In this document: positions 61,572-64,000 of the stretch, one piece after another
Position numbering within the stretch: the first letter of the stretch is position 1
How the letters are laid out: the number at the start of each line of letters is the position of its first letter
NCBI RefSeq assembly: GCF_002162375.1
Contig: NZ_CP021425.1
Span: forward strand, 496,001 to 560,000
Reading direction: 5' to 3'
Length of the DNA: 64,000 bases
Source of the DNA: Oleiphilus messinensis
Lineage (GTDB): Bacteria; Pseudomonadota; Gammaproteobacteria; Pseudomonadales; Oleiphilaceae
Translations under genes and position numbers: made by a program
The notes under the pieces: generated by a model
What the model saw: the letters and a program-made list of their open reading frames with translations, nothing else
Told to the model about the DNA's origin: nothing
Databases searched by the model: none

Positions 61572-62156
61572 ATGATGACACAACGATTTTGGCCAGCGGT
61601 TGGATTGGCCTTTGTATTTAGCGTATTGGGGGCCGTGTTCTATCACGGTGTAACGCCTCTCCTGGGTTATGGCTTCACTCAGAAGGTTCTGGTTTTGATT
61701 TTTGGGGCGATTTATCTGGGATTGGTGCTGCGAAACCGTAAGGCACGAATTGGCCGGTTGGTCGTGCTCTCTGTCTGGGGGTTGATGTTGACGGGATTAG
61801 TGGTGCTGAACGCAAGCGTACTTACCTGGCTTTTGAGCCATCTGGCCTTGCTCTGGTTGGTGCGGGTCTTGTATTGCTACCCGCATTTTTGGCAGGCCCT
61901 TGCGGATGCGGCTTTAACAGGTTTCTCGTGTATTGCCGCCTTGGCCGCCTTGTGGCACAGCCATAGTGTGTTTCTGAGTCTCTGGAGCTTTTTCCTGATA
62001 CAGGCCTTTGTGGTGTTGCTTGATTCATCACAACCAAGAGAATCAAAGGACGTAGCCGGTAATGCGTGTTTTGACCGGGCTGCGAATGCGGCGGAGTCAG
62101 CGCTGAAACGTTTGTCTGTCAGACCGCAGAAATCATCTGTTACGAATCAACTTTAA
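61572..62156 (+). CDS. Inner-membrane protein of the pspA operon
   Basis: 194 residues, GAGAGGAG upstream. Five hydrophobic segments can be seen (PAVGLAFVFSVLGAVFYHGV, KVLVLIFGAIYLGLVL, LVVLSVWGLMLTGLVVLNA, LTWLLSHLALLWLVRVL and VFLSLWSFFLIQAFVVLL) and a short cytosolic tail. No family recognised. It lies 29 bp after pspA and 36 bp before the vWA gene, so cotranscription is likely and an envelope-stress role is inferred. Confidence 0.7.
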   Translation: MMTQRFWPAVGLAFVFSVLGAVFYHGVTPLLGYGFTQKVLVLIFGAIYLGLVLRNRKARIGRLVVLSVWGLMLTGLVVLNASVLTWLLSHLALLWLVRVLYCYPHFWQALADAALTGFSCIAALAALWHSHSVFLSLWSFFLIQAFVVLLDSSQPRESKDVAGNACFDRAANAAESALKRLSVRPQKSSVTNQL

Positions 62157-62192
62157 TACGAGCCCTGATCCTGGTGAAGGAGGAAATACAAC

Positions 62193-63458
62193 ATGAAAAA
62201 TACATTCCTTGCATTATCGTTATGTCTTGCCACAGCAGGTGCCGTGGCGGTGTATCCTGAACTCACTGTCAATCCCGAGATGCCAGTTACCAAGGTTCCG
62301 TTGGCGGCCGTAGCGGAGGAGAAACCGAGAATCGAAGTGGTTTTTGTGCTGGATACGACCAGCAGTATGTCGGGCTTGATTCAGGCGGCCAAAGAGAATA
62401 TCTGGTCGATTGCAACGACCATGGCATCGGCCCAACCTGCCCCCGAAATCCACATGGGCCTGGTGGCATTCCGTGATCGGGGTGATCGATATGTTACGAA
62501 GGTGATCGACATGTCTACGGATCTGGATTCCATGTACGCGCAATTGATGGATTTGCGGGCAGAAGGTGGTGGCGACACACCAGAGAGTGTGAATCAGGGG
62601 TTGCTTGCCGCGGTGAATGAGATCTCCTGGAGTGGCGATTTAAAATATCAGTCCGGGGCGCAAATGCAGAATGGGAAACTGCAGAATGACAAGTTGCCGA
62701 ATGAGAAAGCGCGCCATGACAGTTACAAAGTAATCTTTCTGGTCGGGGATGCCCCGCCGCATATGGATTACCCTGGAGAGCCCCAATACCCGGACATCCT
62801 TAAAATGGCGCAGAAAAAGGGCATTGTGATCAACACCATTCAAGCGGGTCAGGATACCTCAACAAAGCAGGTGTGGCAGGACATCGCCCAACTGAACCAG
62901 GGATCCTATTTTCAGGTTGCGCAAGGGGGGAATGCTGTTGCGGTCAGTACACCTTTTGATGAACGAATCGCCCAGCTGTCGAAAGATCTGGATGAGACCC
63001 GTGTATTTTATGGTGATGCGGCAAAGCGGGAGCTTCTTGAGGCCAAACAAGCTGCAGCCGACAAGCTACATGCCCTGGGATCTGTAGCTTCCAGAGCGAA
63101 GCGGGCGTTATTTAATGCATCCGGATCGGGCGAGGCGAATTTTCTGGCAGAATCGGAACTGGTGGATGATGTCGTCAGTGGGCGAGTTGAGTTGGAGGCG
63201 TTACCGGCGGCGAGCTTGCCAGAGCCATTGCAAAAACTGGCACCTACGGAGCAGAAAAAACTGCTGAAAGAAAAAGCAGAGCGGCGTGCGGAGTTGAAGC
63301 AGGATATTGCACGCCTGAGTCGAGAGCGTCAGGCCTACATAACCCGGCATCTCGACAAATCGGAAGAGGCAGATTCTCTGGACTATCAAATTTTTGATAC
63401 GGTCAAGGCGCAAGCTGCAGAGAAAGGCTTTCTTTATGATGAGGCGCCAGCATATTGA
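62193..63458 (+). CDS. Exported von Willebrand factor A protein
   Basis: 421 residues, AAGGAGGAAA upstream. A signal peptide (FLALSLCLATAGAVAVYP) is followed by a vWA domain with a MIDAS-like site DTTSSM and the later GGGDTPESV, and by a long charged C-terminal helical region (KLLKEKAERRAELKQDIARLSRERQAYI). It is cotranscribed with pspA by spacing. It would bind a partner protein in the periplasm through a metal ion. It is not a close relative of the yfbK-like gene at 22178. Confidence 0.8.
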   Translation: MKNTFLALSLCLATAGAVAVYPELTVNPEMPVTKVPLAAVAEEKPRIEVVFVLDTTSSMSGLIQAAKENIWSIATTMASAQPAPEIHMGLVAFRDRGDRYVTKVIDMSTDLDSMYAQLMDLRAEGGGDTPESVNQGLLAAVNEISWSGDLKYQSGAQMQNGKLQNDKLPNEKARHDSYKVIFLVGDAPPHMDYPGEPQYPDILKMAQKKGIVINTIQAGQDTSTKQVWQDIAQLNQGSYFQVAQGGNAVAVSTPFDERIAQLSKDLDETRVFYGDAAKRELLEAKQAAADKLHALGSVASRAKRALFNASGSGEANFLAESELVDDVVSGRVELEALPAASLPEPLQKLAPTEQKKLLKEKAERRAELKQDIARLSRERQAYITRHLDKSEEADSLDYQIFDTVKAQAAEKGFLYDEAPAY

Positions 63459-63579
63459 TTTTCCGAGTGATCCGATTGCGAACCTGATACGTATGCTGTA
63501 TAACGTGTATGCTTTATGTTTACAGTGAATACATTTAAATCTTACCAGTAACGCGGGTTTGTCAATCTTTGGAGAGTTT

Positions 63580-64000
63580 ATGATCGTTCTGCATCACCTT
63601 AATAACAGTCGCTCGCAACGAATACTCTGGTTGCTCGAAGAGTTGGGCCTGGAGTATAAGTTGCAGCGCTACGAGCGCGACCCGGTTACGATTCTTGCGC
63701 CCCCCAGTTTGAAAAAAGTGCACCCGCTGGGCAAGTCGCCGGTGATAACGGAAGGGGATGTTACCCTCGCCGAGTCCGGGGCGATTATTGAATACCTGAT
63801 TCAGACCCACGGGAATGGTCAGTTCAAGCCCCGGCCGGACAGTGCTGATTATTGGCAATACGTTTTCTGGATGCACTACGCAGAAGGCTCACTCATGCCA
63901 CCGCTTCTACTTCGGCTGGTTTTCGAAAAAGTGAAAGAAAATCCGGCGCCGTTCTTCGTGAAACCGATAATTGGCAAAATTGTAAAGGAAACCAACAAGC
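63580..64000 (+). CDS. Glutathione S-transferase, cut by the window end
   Basis: First 140 codons of a gene starting ATG at 63580 with GGAGAG upstream. Thioredoxin-like domain MIVLHHLNNSRSQRILWLLEEL, HPLGKSPVI and the gamma-Glu-binding ESGAIIEYLI, then the start of the helical domain (YWQYVFWMHYAEGSLMPPLLL). The Ser in NNSRSQR is the likely catalytic residue. The 3' end lies beyond the window. Confidence 0.9.
   Translation, partial: MIVLHHLNNSRSQRILWLLEELGLEYKLQRYERDPVTILAPPSLKKVHPLGKSPVITEGDVTLAESGAIIEYLIQTHGNGQFKPRPDSADYWQYVFWMHYAEGSLMPPLLLRLVFEKVKENPAPFFVKPIIGKIVKETNK

Overview
The window looks like chromosomal DNA of a free-living, motile Gammaproteobacterium, probably aquatic. The evidence is an ExaC-type aldehyde dehydrogenase very close to the pseudomonad enzyme, an Hcp protein of a type VI secretion system (T6SS), a chemoreceptor, an OmpR/PhoR-style two-component pair, PspA, and a pstSCAB phosphate transporter. 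Base composition is near balanced in core genes and clearly AT-richer in the accessory blocks. The genus cannot be fixed from the sequence. No rRNA, tRNA, CRISPR array or prophage was seen.

Layout. 0-4.1 kb: arylamine N-acetyltransferase, a methyltransferase, an orphan hcp, a periplasmic solute-binding protein and a small membrane protein. 4.2-22.2 kb: a mosaic of putative immunity genes. It holds three complete tandem pairs of Imm11/DUF1629-like proteins (A then B), a fourth decayed A gene, a fifth A fragment, and a second uncharacterised family in four copies (two intact, one split by an IS3 element, one chimeric stub). It also has DUF4261-like and DUF1963/YwqG-like genes, an ankyrin protein and several long non-coding repeats. 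An AraC regulator and exaC (13.5-16.2 kb) are a core block inside this mosaic. 22.2-30 kb: YfbK-type lipoprotein, a three-gene run ending in a DUF2252 protein, and several secreted or membrane proteins of unknown role. 30.0-42.3 kb: a second accessory block bracketed by 59-bp direct repeats. It holds gene fragments, a decayed IS5-type element, a decaying catabolic cluster with two HxlR regulators, an IS3 remnant, a truncated GIY-YIG-like gene, and a metalloprotease with an overlapping lipoprotein gene (possible effector and immunity pair). 42.3-54.4 kb: glycine-betaine-type binding protein overlapping a hybrid sensor kinase, a chemoreceptor, pstSCAB, an AraC/GyrI-like regulator and small lipoproteins. 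54.4-57.8 kb: AT-rich accessory DNA. 57.8-64 kb: two-component system divergent from pspA, a membrane protein and a vWA protein, then a glutathione transferase cut by the window end.

The most striking item is at 56841-57797. One gene encodes an unknown domain of about 190 residues fused in frame to a complete ribosomal protein uS9 domain, including the conserved C-terminal Ser-Lys-Arg tail. It is the last gene of an apparent AT-rich three-gene operon (55400-57797) with a two-helix membrane protein and a 264-residue protein carrying a His-x-Thr motif that loosely recalls DarT-type ADP-ribosyltransferases. No standard function is known to me for this trio. A ribosome-directed conflict or defence system is the leading hypothesis, and it is an inference.

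The second theme is immunity-gene turnover. Repeated upstream leaders, fragments fused in frame, and IS insertions show that the 4-22 kb array has grown and decayed by recombination between copies, as expected for orphan immunity arrays protecting against contact-dependent toxins.
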